This document shows positions 13,594-25,610 of a DNA stretch of 64,000 nt, in pieces. Source of the stretch: Margaritifera margaritifera. Its lineage: Eukaryota > Mollusca > Bivalvia > Unionida > Margaritiferidae. The notes under the pieces are model-generated. The model was given only the letters and a program-made list of their open reading frames with translations, was not told the origin of the DNA and did no database searches. A program made the position numbers and the translations under genes. Within the stretch, counting starts at the first letter, position 1, and each line of letters starts with the position of its first letter. The DNA lies in assembly GCA_029931535.1 (NCBI GenBank), contig JAQPZY010001664.1, positions 2,388,001 through 2,452,000 of the forward strand, given 5' to 3'.

Positions 13594-13873
13594 CAGAAAT
13601 TTGCTTCATTTTGTAGGTACAGCCACTAAAGGCATGTCACTTGTCAGATCATTCAATTAAAGTATACTCATTAGACATAAATAATTGAAATCACACCGCG
13701 TATTTATTGACATAAAATAAAAATTACTTGGCTGTGTCCAGATTTGCAGATAAATGCTGGTTATAGTTTACACAGAATATATAATTTGCATAAAAATGAT
13801 TTTTTTTAAACAATGCCAATGTTTGTTCTCAAAATGTGCTTTCTGTAGGCATGTATGTTTGATATAATTACAG

Positions 13874-13934
13874 GTCCAAACCAAGGCATGCTGTCCTTTG
13901 GTCCAGATATCATTGGTACAAACTTTTTATATAG
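13874..13934 (+). CDS. SMCR8: SMCR8 exon 5
   Basis: Acceptor attacag, donor gtaaga, 61 nt, phase 1 to 2. It encodes SPNQGMLSFGPDIIGTNFLY (first codon split). No stop in frame, and both borders fit the neighbouring phases. Sequence conservation to vertebrates is weak here, so the call rests on splice sites and phase. Confidence 0.72.
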
Positions 13935-14654
13935 GTAAGATCATAACATTAGTTTCTTTCAGAAAGCAACAATCTGTAGTCATAATCTTGTTGGCTTCTT
14001 GATTGTTATGTTTTAGATATTGTTTTCTCTTCAAAATCTTGTTGTTTTTCCACTGAATCAGATGTGTCAGCAGTATTAAAGTCTGTGGACACATTTCATA
14101 GAAATAAAACTTAAAAAACAACATAAATCAGAGCTTGCCGTGAGTAAAATCAATCATTTCCACACACAAATATGCAACATTTTGTGAACATATTTTTTTC
14201 TGGTTTTATACGAATAACAGTTTGTCTTGGGTCACATAAATAAACCCATCACAAAATAGAATAAACATTTCCATGTTGGTATTTGTTCAGTTGAAAGAAA
14301 TGGATGTATGTTTTTTGAGTAGATATATAAGAAAATATTTCGCGAATGAAGTGGAAACATATTGTCATGAGTGTCAAAATGTTTCCACTTCACAAGTAAA
14401 ATATTTCCTTATATCTACTAAAAAAAATTATAATTTTCCTTTTATTATTCATTTTTTTAAATACAAAAACTGTCCATTCTTTCTCCTTTCTGTGCCAGTG
14501 CAATTAATGGCTGCATTACTACAGCGATAAAAAGAAGTTCCAAAATTTGACAATAAATTTAGAACAGCAACTATTTACAAATTTAGCTCCTGTGTATAAT
14601 GCTTCAAATTGTGTATTTTGTCAAATTGATGACTGTTTTCATATGAAAATGAAG

Positions 14655-14890
14655 AAAGTTTTGTTTTTGTTAACATATTTCTTTATTCAAATACATTACC
14701 CAATCATAATTTCTTATGAGTACTACCACTACCCTGCAAATTCAGCCATCCCTGGCTAAAATTTGTAGCTATGGGAGCTAAAGTTTGTCTGTACATAGTA
14801 GCTGGCAGTAAGACAGAGTGATCTCCCCTTGATATAGGGATTGGTGCCAAATCCCATAGGTACTCCAGTTACTGTTTCTGCTTTCTCGTG
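14655..14890 (+). repeat. DIRS left inverted terminal repeat
   Basis: Pairs with the reverse complement of 21130-21355. Shared phrases include 'tacccaatcataat', 'ggctaaaat', 'gggagctaaa' and 'gggattggtgccaaatccca'. Confidence 0.82.
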
Positions 14891-15444
14891 AGGCATTACA
14901 AACTGACGTCAAGAGTTTCTGGTATTCAACCATAGAGCAAGTTGGAGAAGTTTTTCATCTCGGGAAAGGATACTCCATATATATTTTCAACTATTTCTTG
15001 CTCATTTCTATCTGAGACAAAGTTTTTCTATCTATTGTTGAATTGCATCTTTGACATAAATACACATGTTAGGCACCCTTTTGTAGTTACCTGCACAGGT
15101 CGCTAGTATGTGCATTCAATAATGTGTACTCGACTTTTGTATACTTTGCAATATTGATTACAGACATACTGAGTCATGCTGGTAATTTTTTGTCTAAAGA
15201 AAACTATAATTGTTTTCCAGCATCCACCTCAGTAAGTTTAAACAATGTTGCACATATGTTTCTATACAATTTCCACTTATATTTGGATGCATATGGTTTT
15301 CTATAGGTAGTTTATAATCATGGCATCCACTTCCTCTTATAAAGTGACACTTCAATGACTTTACCTGTATAGGCTGTCTCTTGGGCCCTTGCTCTACATG
15401 TAATTTTCAACATTATAGTGTAGTATGAGTTTATAAAGCAATGT

Positions 15445-17280
15445 TTGGCTTGCTACACCTATATAAATATTGTTTGCTTTATATCTATTTACAGAGTCAA
15501 GAATACAGGCAGGACTAAATGCAAACAGTGTAGATGCCAGAAGGGCATGGACAATAACCATAATACATGGTTAGCATGTGTGGGTTGCCACTGGGGAAAT
15601 ACATGTCAAATATGCACTATATGGATGGAAAATTAGTGGGATTGAATACTAGATGCACAATCTAAACAAAAAGGGAAAGCAGAGAAATGCATTTTCAGAG
15701 ATGAGAATGCCGTTAGCATCGATGCTGACATCATCTCGGTCAATAATTTCCTGATGGATGAGGATCTCAAACCAGAGGGCTCACTGAGCCAAAAAGTGAA
15801 TCAGGAGTTTCCTTTAAGCAACAGATACAGCCCCAGCTCCAGTCTTGCTCCTTCAACATGACAAGCCTTTTTCAGTGGCACAAATAGGCTTGATGCCTTA
15901 AGTGTATGATGGCCATTCTTCTCTCCTTGCTAGATATGAGCCAGATCGATAACATTTTAGTCCAACTCAGATACTGTCTTGTACGATGCAAATAGGGACC
16001 GGTTTTGTGGATCACATATCCCATAACCCGTCTCAGTGTAAAGAACCTGACAACCATATGGAGGATAAGATGGCACTGTTCACCCATGATTGGACTCTGC
16101 CATTTGAATCAGATTGCAAGAGGTCAACACCAAAGTCGATCTTACCTTTAATCAAAGGACAAACTCTCTTTGTCTAGTATGCCAACCTGATATCAGAACA
16201 CTGGCATTCTTATAAATCAGCATACCCATTATAGTGCCACTCAAAGGGAGGACTTGTTTAGCGATTGCCTGAAGTTACCATATCTCAATCAGGACAAATA
16301 TCTAGTTTGGTTAGCCATCACTTTCGTCAGTCTTTACCAGCTCCATCTAAGATTGTACAAGAGGAGTTGGCATTGCCACATTCTTTTAGAGATGATGAAT
16401 TATGCTCACAAGCCCCATTGTCTTTATTAGACCTAATGATGACAAGAGAAGACTCTGCTTTCTGAGCATCAACCAAAGAAGTCTTTTGCTTGTTACTGGC
16501 AGAATTCTGTCCACCTCCCCTTGCTCCATCCACAGCTTGATCCATAGTTCCAGCATCTGTTGATATTCTAATCAAGAAAGACCAACCGGCGTTCAAATTG
16601 TTATCACAGTCAGGTTAAGTGGCTGACTTATTGGGTTGTTTAGAGAGGCAATTACATGACCCTAGTGTCAATAGACCTTTCTTTTCACAGTGATGACTAC
16701 CATTCAGTTTTAGTTGAGCATTCTAAAAGACACATATACTAGTGTTTCACACAGAAATTCCAGTAGTAGACAGATGCAGGCCTGGGAATGCCAAAACCCA
16801 CTCCAGTAAGGATGGACCAGAAGCCATTCAGTGACACACAACAGCTGGTCTGGAATGTTGTCATTATAGGCTCAATGTTGGACTTGGCCTCAATGTCAAT
16901 TTTCCAGCAAGTGGGAAACATCTTATCCTCTCCCACTGTGATACCCACTGGACATACATGGGAGTCTGTCTCATGAATGGCATGAGTACTGAACAGAGCA
17001 GCACACGTGCACACGCTGGCCAATGCCTTGACAGCAGCGGCTAATTTACAGTTGGTGGAAAGATATGCAGTGCTCTTCACTTCAATGGTTTTCAAAGACC
17101 ACAAGAAAGCCAAGCTGAGATCACAGCCATTCTCTTCCAAACTCCTCTTTAATGGCCTGTTGGAGGAAGTACATAAGCGGGTCACCAAAGAAACAAATTA
17201 ATCTCAGGCACAGTGTCAGAGATGGAGATTTTTAGTTCTACTGGTCATGGACCAGAAAAGCTTATGGGAGGATCTGTTTT
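15445..17280 (+). pseudogene. DIRS gag-like remnant with Cys/His cluster
   Basis: Starts with a Cys-rich segment CKQCRCQKGMDNNHNTW, then CVGC and CQIC (15500-15630), typical of the N-terminus of DIRS gag proteins. Later + strand pieces at 16270-16465, 16788-16976 and 17007-17201 include LVERYAVLFTSMVFKDHKKA, a gag-like C-terminal motif of these elements. Stops and shifts separate the pieces. The 149-codon minus-strand frame at 16739-17188 is a shadow of this. Confidence 0.62.
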
Positions 17281-17289
17281 CCGTTGTCC

Positions 17290-18310
17290 ATCCATCCATT
17301 AGCACAAGCTTGTTATCACCACTCCTAAAATACTGAGAGGATTGCCATGAAACTTTACACACTCATTCATCCCATGGTCTAGTTGGTCGTAAATGAAAAT
17401 GGTGCAGATCTGATGTCTAATATGGCTGCCACAGCAGCCATCTTGAAAATCTTGTTACTGCTACTCCTCATGAATGGATGGTCATATCAGCATGGGTTTT
17501 CACTAAAAGATTTCCTATGATATCTAGTTGGTTCTAAATGACATTGGGAGGCCCTGGTTGACTGAGTGGTCTACGGTGCTCACCTTTATATATCACACAT
17601 ATCTCACCTCTGTTCATGCGAGTTCGAGTCTTGACTCGACCAATGTGGGTATGTGAGAAAGCTTGTCAGTAGCTTCCCGTGAGTCAGTGGTTCTTCCTGG
17701 GGTTGTCACAGGTTCTTCATCCACCAAAATGTAGTGGCCACCATGTGCTGAAAAATGGTGTTAAACCGCACAAAACCAGAAAACAAAAACTAAGTGAAAA
17801 TAATGATGATCTGACATCCAATATGGCCACCATGGCAGCCATCTTGAAAATCTTGCTGTAGCTACTCCTGAAAAGAAAGTTACATTAGGGTTTTAATCAA
17901 AAGACTTCTTATGATGTCCAGTTGGTTGTAAATGAAAGTGGTGCTGATCTGACTTTCAATATGACTGCCACAATGGCCATCTTAAAAATCTTGTTATAGC
18001 TACATTTCCTAGATGGCTGGTCATATCAATATTGTGCTTTCACCAAAAGATTTCTTATAATCCACTTGGTTCTAAATGAAAATGGTGCCAATCTGCTATC
18101 CAATATTGTCACCATGGTAACCATCTAGAAAATCTTGTTATTGTTACTTCTCCAAAATGAAAAGTCATATCATCATGGGGTTTCCACCAGAAGGCTTCTT
18201 ACATGGTCTTGTTGGTTCTAAATGATGTCTTGTTGGTCCTAAATGAAAATTGTGCCAATCTGACATCCACAGCAGGTAATTTGAAAATCTTGTTATTGCT
18301 GAAGAATATC
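17290..18310. repeat. Degenerate ~150-170-bp tandem repeat inside the DIRS element
   Basis: Units share 'gttggttctaaatgaaaatg', 'gatctgat', 'ccatcttgaaaatcttgtta' and 'ctactcct'. About five to six copies, one split by a SINE. The block sits where the RT gene would be expected. Confidence 0.7.
17545..17790 (+). mobile_element. tRNA-derived SINE
   Basis: An A-box-like TGACTGAGTGG at 17559 and a near-perfect B box GAGTTCGAGTC at 17620, followed by a non-tRNA body ending near 'gtgttaaaccgcacaaaac' and an A-rich tail. It interrupts the tandem repeat. The pol III boxes and tail make a SINE more likely than a tRNA gene; no clover-leaf is seen. Confidence 0.78.
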
Positions 18311-18319
18311 AGATATGGT

Positions 18320-19540
18320 TTCAACACTCAAAAGTTAAAAGGAAGAATGATCTTATCTTAAATTTCTGGAAGTTCTTTTTGGTCAGTAGAGCATCAGTCC
18401 CTTTGAGAGACTTTTGTTTCAGGAGAGAGATCAAAGGAGTAGAAAGGACACCCGCAGGACACATAAGATGGGGAAACAGTCCTACATACCCATTACACAT
18501 GGAAGGCAACAGTTCTTGACAACAGATGTGGACAGCAAGGCTGAGGAAATATTTTTCCATGCACTCGTCACTGGGACAAGTGAGTTGCAACAGATACTCG
18601 TCCTAGTCATCATTTTACTCAACACAGTAAACTTAGTCACTACACTACTTACTACAAAACCACAGTCACCCACTGTAAGCTTAATACTAAAATGGGCCCA
18701 AACCATAAAAATATGTTTTGAGTGAAGGCAGAGGGTTTAAAACCCTTCTAAATACATGGCCCCTTAGATAAACTCGAAAAGTGTAGTTTTGCACCTAGCC
18801 CACCATTTCTTAATGAGGTTTTGTTTGGATACTTTTTATTACTCTAGGTATCATTATCAGCTACATATGTGGAAAGTTAAGAGCCAGAAAATGTGTTACA
18901 TTCTGCCAAGGTCACAGGTATTTTCAAGACTGTGCAACTTTATTGATACATTTCCATGCCAAAGTAAAGATACCAGCAGATATTTTTATCAGTATTTAAT
19001 TACTTTTCACATGAAAAATGTCACTAACTTACATTGGAAAGAATAATTCCAAGCATCTCTGTGGAAGGTTGTTAAGTTGTGGCCCCATTTAAATTAAGAC
19101 CAACCAGCTGTTGTCTCAACATCATGTGCTTTATAAATAGATTAGCATGTATTGTGTGAAAATTGGTGGGAGTCAGCAGAGATGCTTAAAAGGCTTCTTT
19201 TGAAATTAAGTAAGCACCATTTTTCTTGTGAAAAGGAATTACATTCTTATAGAAATATCTGCTGGTGTCTTCACTTTTCTGTGACAATGTATCAGCAAAG
19301 CTGTAGTCTTGAAAATTCTGGTGACCAGGGGCAAGCATAACACTGTCTGACGAGATGAAATATCACAAAATGTTGACATTCTCTGGCTCGTAACTTATCA
19401 CAGGTCTAAGTTGTCAAAATGTGGAATAGATCTTTGGAAAGGAACATTTCTTCACATTAAAATAATGCATAAATTATCCTAAGGTATCACTGTTAAGAAA
19501 TTGGGGCTTGGTGTTAACCTACGATTTCTCGATTTGGAAT
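18320..19540. other. Unassigned segment of the DIRS region
   Basis: A + strand frame at 18414-18725 (about 103 codons) and others show no family motif I recognise. The RT/RNase H domain expected between gag and recombinase is not visible, so it may be deleted or replaced. Confidence 0.35.
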
Positions 19541-19547
19541 TCAAACC

Positions 19548-20830
19548 TTGTGTCCTCCAGTGCCTATGATTCCAAAGGTTCTGAAAAAGGCAATAGAATC
19601 AGAGTGTCACCTCATCCTGAATGCTTCCCATAAGTGGGAAAAATCATGGATAAACGACTTGATAAATCTGGCAGTGGAAATTGCAAGGAGTATAGCAACA
19701 TTTTCTCATATGCTCAAACAACCTCAATGGCAGGACTTTGATCTAAACCCAGATCTGTTGAACCTCCACGTCTGGATCATATTAAACAAGCCCTCAAGAA
19801 CAAACAGTCTTCACAACAAGTACTGGAGAGGATCACTCGGGTGAGAAGGCCCACCACTTTGAAAGTGTATGAGGGGAAGTGGAGAATTTTCTCACAGTCA
19901 TGATAGTCAAAACACATTTCTCTGCTTAAGGTATCAATACCCCAGATAACTAGCTTTCTTCTTTGCCTCTTTGAAGTGAAGAAGTTAGCTCCCATCACAG
20001 TAAAAAGTTACCATTCCACAATCTAAGACATGTTGCATCATCATGGAAGAGAGGATATAGGACATTACAAAGACCTCTCTGATCTTCTGGCAAATTTTGA
20101 TTTGGCATGCCCGAACGTGTTGGCTCTGTGCACAAAGTTGAATCTATCATGGGTTCTGACATGGTTGAATAAGGCATCGTTTGAACCGCTGTCAAAAGCA
20201 TCACCTCTCGTATAAGACCTGCTTTCTACTTGTCCTAGCAACAGCATTCATGATCAACAAAATACATGCTTTGTTGGACAACCAGAACTATCTACATGTC
20301 CTTCAGGATGGATCAGTATCACTGATGACGGCCCCCTGCTTCATGGGCAATCAGTCTTTTGTGGTGAAACCTCTCTCCAATCCTTCAGTGGTCATCTACA
20401 GTGGTACCTAAAAAGAACCAAGCTGGTACAAAGAGGGAGATCTCATCTACTTTTACCTTTGAAAGAGGGAAATGTTGATATCTCAGCGCACACTCTGTTG
20501 TCCTGGATAAGATGGGATATTTGTTCTGCATACAGAGAATTAATCCAAGATCAGATGAAGTTGTTATGCATTTCAGCTTATGAGGTTAGGGCAGTCATAA
20601 CAAGCATTGCATTTGAGCATAACTCTTCTCCAGCTGAGATTATACAAGCCATGGAATAGAGGTCAGAGTTGACTTTCTCTAGTTTCTGCCTCCGAGATCT
20701 TTTATCCCAAAAGGTTCATTTAGACCTGGTGGGACCTATCACCACATCAAAACAGGTTACCTTCCTGGATCATTCAGCAGCTTCTCATGGACACAGCAAT
20801 ACGACTTCCGCTAGATTTGTGGGAGAACAT
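19548..20830 (+). pseudogene. DIRS tyrosine recombinase remnant
   Basis: A first part (19548-19850) includes MIPKVLKKAIESECHLI and KWEKSWINDLINL, the segment between RNase H and recombinase in DIRS elements. The recombinase part includes LSWVLTWLNKASFEPLS and YKTCFLLVLATA (20130-20250). Near 20570 comes ISAYEVRAVITSIAF, corresponding to the H-x-x-R box with the His replaced by Tyr. Then SELTFSSFCLRDL follows (about 20660). Stops break the frame several times. The same family is present at 45402-46440. Confidence 0.78.
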
Positions 20831-20974
20831 TTCTCCCTTTCTCCCTAAAGCTGTATCTTGGCATACAGAGTCAGTACTCCAGCCAGATATTTCAGTTTAG
20901 AAGCTGCCTCACATACCTTAGGGGAACGGAGATGGTCTCTCCAGGGTAAGGGGATGTAACTCCTCCACCTCTTA

Positions 20975-21110
20975 CCTATTCTCCTAAGGTATTATGATCA
21001 GGTAACATATTTAAAAAAGAAACCAATTTTTCTTGTAAAATATGTTTTTTTCAATAACACTTACTCGATCAAAATATGGATATACCCTCCGAGCCTCCCC
21101 ACAGTTGCAT
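20975..21110. repeat. DIRS internal complementary region
   Basis: 'cctaaggtattatgatcagg' near 20990 repeats the end phrase at 21291. It runs into 'aaaaaagaaacc', then 'gtttttttcaataacactta' and 'ctcgatcaaaat', i.e. the two outer ends joined head to head. This is the template arrangement known for DIRS replication. Confidence 0.68.
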
Positions 21111-21129
21111 CCTACTAGGAAAGTGTGCA

Positions 21130-21355
21130 TTCCACTTCAGTAGTAGCTGAAGTACACATGGGATTTGGTACCAATCCCAATATCAAAGGGAGATCTCTTT
21201 GACTGGCACCTACATGAGTAGACAACTTTTAGCTCCCGTAACTATAGATTTTAGCCAAGGAGGGCTGGATTTGTGAGGTGTGTTAGTATTCCTAAGGTAT
21301 TATGATCGGGTAAGTATTATCAAAGAAACATTTTACTCCAAAAATGTGTTTCTTA
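21130..21355 (-). repeat. DIRS right inverted terminal repeat
   Basis: Inverted partner of 14655-14890. It contains 'gggatttggtaccaatccc', 'ttttagctcccgtaac' and 'agccaaggagggctgg'. Confidence 0.82.
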
Positions 21356-21359
21356 TGCA

Positions 21360-22140
21360 GACTTACACAGTAAACATTGTTGCAGTGGGGGTACTGTAGA
21401 AACATCACAGAGCAGTCGTATCCAACAGACTTCAGAGCATAACATCTTTAAACAAAATATTTTAATGATTGTGAGTTTACCTATTAGGATTTTGGTTCTT
21501 TATTTTCTTTATTGCTGCATTCAAATGTGAATTGTGTGGCCTTAGAAAGCTTGTAGTCTAGGTCAGTAAAAAACGCTGCACCCAAATTTTGATTGTCTCT
21601 TAATATTGGTTCGTAATCAGCACTTGTCTGTCCCTGATTTCTCCATTGTTTTGAGACATGATTATAATTGTGATGAGAGTTAAAATTGCTACTGTATAGG
21701 TGACACTGAATATTGAATAGAAACAGGTCATGTAAGTTCAGTCACTGACAAATTGCATGGTTCGAGTTGAAAACTATTTTTAAAAAAGTTAATTCTTGAA
21801 GCCTTCTTTTTGTTGTTGGAGTTGTTTTAAGCATTTTTGGATGGTTCCTCTTCATTCCTTACATAAATGTGTACTACAGTCTTGACATATTTTAATATCT
21901 GTTCATCCCTAGTGAGAGAGAGAGAGAGAGAAGGAGCAAAAGAAGAAGAAAAATGAAATAGGCCTAAACATGGAAATTCAAGTTTGAATGACATAAGGGC
22001 AGACATATTTCCTAAATGAAACAAGAAAGAAGTTCAGAAAGTGATATTGCCACTGTGGCAATATCAATTGTCTCCCACTGATACATTTTAATATCTCATT
22101 ATGAAATATATCATAAATATTATTTAAAATCCCTGCAATA
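21360..22140. other. Intron 5 spacer
   Basis: No gene. A short (GA)n tract lies at about 21912-21932. Confidence 0.4.
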
Positions 22141-22144
22141 TTGC

Positions 22145-22335
22145 AGTGTTTCTTTAAATATATTACACAATCATAATACATTAGGAGTACATCTATTACC
22201 TTGCAAATCCAGCCCTACCAGGCTTGTTTCAGCAACAGAAGTGCTAAAAAGTATATTGCTTGTCAAGGTGGAAGTTAGAGGATAGTAGTTTCCCTTGAAT
22301 AGAGGGATTGGTGCCAATTCCCTTCAGTTCATCAG
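22145..22335 (+). mobile_element. Solo DIRS-type terminal repeat fragment
   Basis: Reads 'cacaatcataatac', 'cttgcaaatccagccc' and 'agagggattggtgcca' in the same order as the left terminus at 14690-14850. It is more diverged than the two ITRs are from each other, so it is an older separate insertion. Confidence 0.68.
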
Positions 22336-22884
22336 AATATTATTGTTATTGTTATTATTATTATTGTGAAATCTCAGTGATATAAACATTGGTCTCCTGT
22401 AAAATATTTAATTAATTTGTATACTTGGATGACAGTCATACCTTTGTAGGGATCAGTAACTTTTATTATAACCCGCCCTCTGTATAGGAATCTTCATGTC
22501 GTTCAGTCATTCCTTCCTTCCATATGGCACAAAGGTTTGAGAAAGCAACTAGTCCTACATTTTTTGATGGAGTGCCATGAATTCTGGTACAATTATGGCC
22601 ATCACCTGTAGATGCATATATGGACTATCACTTAGTTTCAACAATTTGTATAAGATTTCCATGAAACTTGGTTAATATATGGTCATCATCCGTTTTGTTT
22701 TTGTTTTTGTTTGGTGGTAACATTACCCATTTCAGGGTCTATACAACACAAGCACATATTCATCTATGAGCTTTCATGTTATACGGCAGTTCAATACATA
22801 AAATGATTGACAGTTATAGACCTGTACTAGTGTGTTATAAGAGAGCTGTATTGTGCAATTTATATTGATTGATTTTATTTGCAG
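22336..22884. other. End of intron 5
   Basis: A short ATT/GTT microsatellite at about 22341-22367. Otherwise nothing. Confidence 0.4.
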
Positions 22885-22954
22885 AGATGATAGAAACAAA
22901 TTCTGTGACAATCAGTCATTCCTGGCAGATGACAGTTTGCAGCACTGGAAGTCT
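22885..22954 (+). CDS. SMCR8: SMCR8 exon 6
   Basis: Acceptor tatttgcag, donor gtgagt, 70 nt, phase 2 to 0. It encodes RDDRNKFCDNQSFLADDSLQ and ends HWKS. It is an acidic linker segment. It follows a 9-kb intron holding a decayed DIRS element. Confidence 0.75.
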
Positions 22955-22984
22955 GTGAGTAATATGTTGAATAAAATAAGTCAA

Positions 22985-24068
22985 TCAGCATATTTATAAA
23001 CTCCATCTAACACTAAATACTGCCGTTTCTTTTTATTTATAAACTACATCTAACACTAAATACTACCATTCCTTTTTATTTATAAACTACATATAATAAT
23101 AAATATTGCCATTCCTTTTTCTTTATAAACTACATGTAATAATAAATACTGACATTTCTTTTTATTTATAAACTATATGTAATAATAAATACTGGCATTC
23201 CTTTTTATTTATAAACTACATGTAACACTAAATACTATCATTCCTTTTTATTTATAAACTACGTGTAATAATAAATATTGCCATTCCTTTTTATTTATAA
23301 ACTACATGTAATAATAAATACTATCATTCCTTTTTATTTATAAACTACATGTAACACTAAATACTATCATTCCTTTTTATTTATAAACTACATGTAATAA
23401 TAAATCTTGCCATTCCTTTTTATTTATAAATTACATGTAATAATAGATACTGGCATTTCTTTTTATTTATAAACTACATGTAACACTAAATACTACCATT
23501 TCTTTTTATTTATAAACTACGTGTAACACTAAATACTTCCATTTCTTTTTATTTATAAACTACATGTAACACTAAATACTACCATTTCTTTTTATTTATA
23601 AACTACATGTAACACTAAATACTATCATTCCTTTTTATTTATAAACTACATGTAACACTAAATACTACCATTTCTTTTTATTTATAAACTACATGTAACA
23701 CTAAATACTATCATTCCTTTTTTTTTATAAACTACATGTAACACTAAATACTACCATTTCTTTTTATTTATAAACTACATGTAACACTAAATACTATCAT
23801 TCCTTTTTATTTATAAACTACATGTAACACTAAATACTACCATTTCTTTTTATTTATAAACTACATGTAACACTAAATACTATCATTCCTTTTTATTTAT
23901 AAACTACATGTAACACTAAATACTACCATTTCTTTTTATTTATAAACTACATGTAACACTAAATACTTCCATTCCTTTTTATTTATAAACTACATGTAAC
24001 ACTAAATACTTCCATTCCTTTTTATTTATAAACTACATGTAACACTAAATACTTCCATTCCTTTTTAT
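22985..24068. repeat. 43-bp minisatellite
   Basis: About 25 units of 'ctttttatttataaactaca' + 'tgtaacactaaatact' + a variable end (accatt/atcatt/tccatt). Early units have 'aataataaatact' and later units 'aacactaaatact', so the array has homogenised sub-blocks. Confidence 0.95.
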
Positions 24069-24115
24069 AATGCTGTTCAATGGAGTCTTAAGAGTACAAT
24101 GTTATAGGCAAGGCT

Positions 24116-24330
24116 GCACTAGACTGGAATATGTAATAAGCTAGACTATGTAATAATGGAATATGTAATAAGCTAGACTATGTAATAATGGAATATGTAA
24201 TAAGCTAGACTATGTAATAATGGAATATGTAATAAGCTAGACTATGTCATAATGGACATGTTGTATTGAAATTACATTATAATATGTAATAAGCTAGACT
24301 ATGTAATAATGGACATGTATTGAAATTACA
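24116..24330. repeat. 32-bp minisatellite
   Basis: Five to six units of 'aagctagactatgtaataat' plus 'ggaatatgtaat'. Confidence 0.85.
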
Positions 24331-24439
24331 TTATAACTTGGTATGTTTGAAAATGACATAATTATAATGGGTTACAATAGGTCAAGAAGTAAATAAAGAG
24401 AAATAAATTAAACAGCAACTTCAAAAATAGAAATTACTT

Positions 24440-24947
24440 GGTATTGCATGAAGGACCATCTTATACTGAGGTGGTTTATAACAAGGGACCACCATGTTAC
24501 ATAATGGGCCACATTATACTGAGGTATTTTATAACAAGGGACCAACATGTTACATAAGGTGCCACATTATAATGAGGTATTTTAAAATGAAGGACCGCCA
24601 TGTTACATAAGGGACCATATTATATAGATGTGTTTTATAAAGTGGGACCATCATTTTACAAAAGTACCACATTGTATTGAGGTGTTTAATAACAAGGAAC
24701 CATGATGTTATGTAATGGATCACATTATACTGAGGTGTTTTATAACAAGGGACCATATTGTTATATAATAGGTCATATTATACTGAGGTGTTTTATAACA
24801 AGGGACAACATTGTTATATAATAGATCACATTACTCTGAGGTGTTTTATAACAAGGGACCACTTTGTTATATAATGGATCACATTATACTGAGGTGTTTT
24901 ATAACAAGGGACCAGAGTTATATAATGGATCACATTATACTGAGATG
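24440..24947. repeat. ~53-bp minisatellite, left part
   Basis: About ten units with 'cattatactgaggtgtttta' and 'taacaagggaccac'. The array resumes at 25611 after the MULE-like insertion. Confidence 0.88.
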
Positions 24948-25610
24948 GGTGTCCCGACAAAAGCGCGCAAGACAAAAGCGCTCCATCAAAAGCACGCAGC
25001 TTAAAACCCCCGACAAAAGCACGCTGACAAAACCTGAAGAGTAGAAGTAGACATGAAAAGTAACATAATTTCTAAGTTCCAAATATTATTTGAAGAGTGA
25101 TTCTTCAAAGCTACTTGCGTATCCGAAACTGTATAAATAGCACACAAATATATTTAGGCCCAAACATTTGCAGTCATGGAAGGAACCGAATCGCAGACGC
25201 AGAAAGAACACATTTTATGTGATGGCTGTTGGCTTCATAAAGATCGTATTCATTTGGATGGGAGTACGTCATTGAGATGCGTGAAAAAGACTGTAAAGGT
25301 CAGCTGACATTTGTTGCAACAGATGCAGTAACTGTTGTTTCGGAGCATAATCATGCTCCCACTTCAAAACTTAATGCAGTGACGAAGGCTGTGTTTGAGA
25401 TACATCGGCGTGCAGTGATGTTATTTGATCTGTAAGGCCATATTGAGATATTAATTAATAAACGATGCTTAATGATTTTTAATGCTGTATTTGTTAGTTT
25501 ATTTACTAGAGACACAAAATGGTAATTGTTGTAGGCTTTCGTCTTGTTGCGATTAAGTCGGTGCACTTTTGTCCTGAGCACTTTTGTCGGCGCACTTTTT
25601 TCAGGGTGCC
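24948..25610. mobile_element. MULE-like DNA transposon, 663 bp, with 9-bp target duplication
   Basis: The left end GGTGTCCCGACAAAAGCGCG and the right end read in reverse (GGCACCCTGAAAAAAGTGCG) are inverted repeats of about 35 bp. Most mismatches are C/T. Sub-terminal GACAAAAGYGC motifs repeat. The flanks are the 9-bp direct copies ACTGAGATG at 24939-24947 and 25611-25619. A 9-bp target duplication plus a FLYWCH-type finger inside points to a Mutator-like element. It is non-autonomous: no transposase core. Confidence 0.85.
25176..25434 (+). pseudogene. FLYWCH-type zinc finger fragment of a MULE transposase
   Basis: The frame from ATG 25176 gives HILCDGCWLHKDRIHLDGS and LRCVKK. After a one-base shift near 25285 it continues DCKGQLTF and VVSEHNHAP, ending at a stop at about 25434. 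The C...C...H-x-H spacing is that of the FLYWCH/WRKY-GCM1-like DNA-binding finger found at the start of MULE transposases. The frameshift splits the finger, and nothing of the DDE core follows. Confidence 0.72.

Larger units (their letters stand above)
14655..21355 (+). mobile_element. Decayed DIRS-type retrotransposon (~6.7 kb)
   Basis: Left terminal repeat (about 14655-14890) and right terminal repeat (about 21130-21355) are inverted copies. The reverse complement of the right end reads 'ggctaaaatctatag', 'gggagctaaa', 'gggattggtaccaaatccca', matching the left end with scattered changes. An internal complementary region sits just inside the right end. Between them are a gag-like Cys-rich frame, a tyrosine recombinase remnant, and no recognisable reverse transcriptase. 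Inverted termini plus an internal complementary region plus a tyrosine recombinase is the DIRS arrangement. All frames are broken by stops and shifts, so it is dead. It lies in SMCR8 intron 5. Confidence 0.82.

Noticed and set aside
16739..17188. 149-codon minus-strand frame
   Set aside because: It is the shadow of gag-like DIRS sequence read on the + strand; no minus-strand motif.
17545..17790. Functional tRNA gene
   Set aside because: Pol III boxes are present but the arms do not pair into a clover-leaf and a SINE body follows.
18414..18725. 103-codon frame as a DIRS reverse transcriptase
   Set aside because: No RT motif (no Y/F-x-D-D-like box) and it is partly overlapped by an equally long minus-strand frame.
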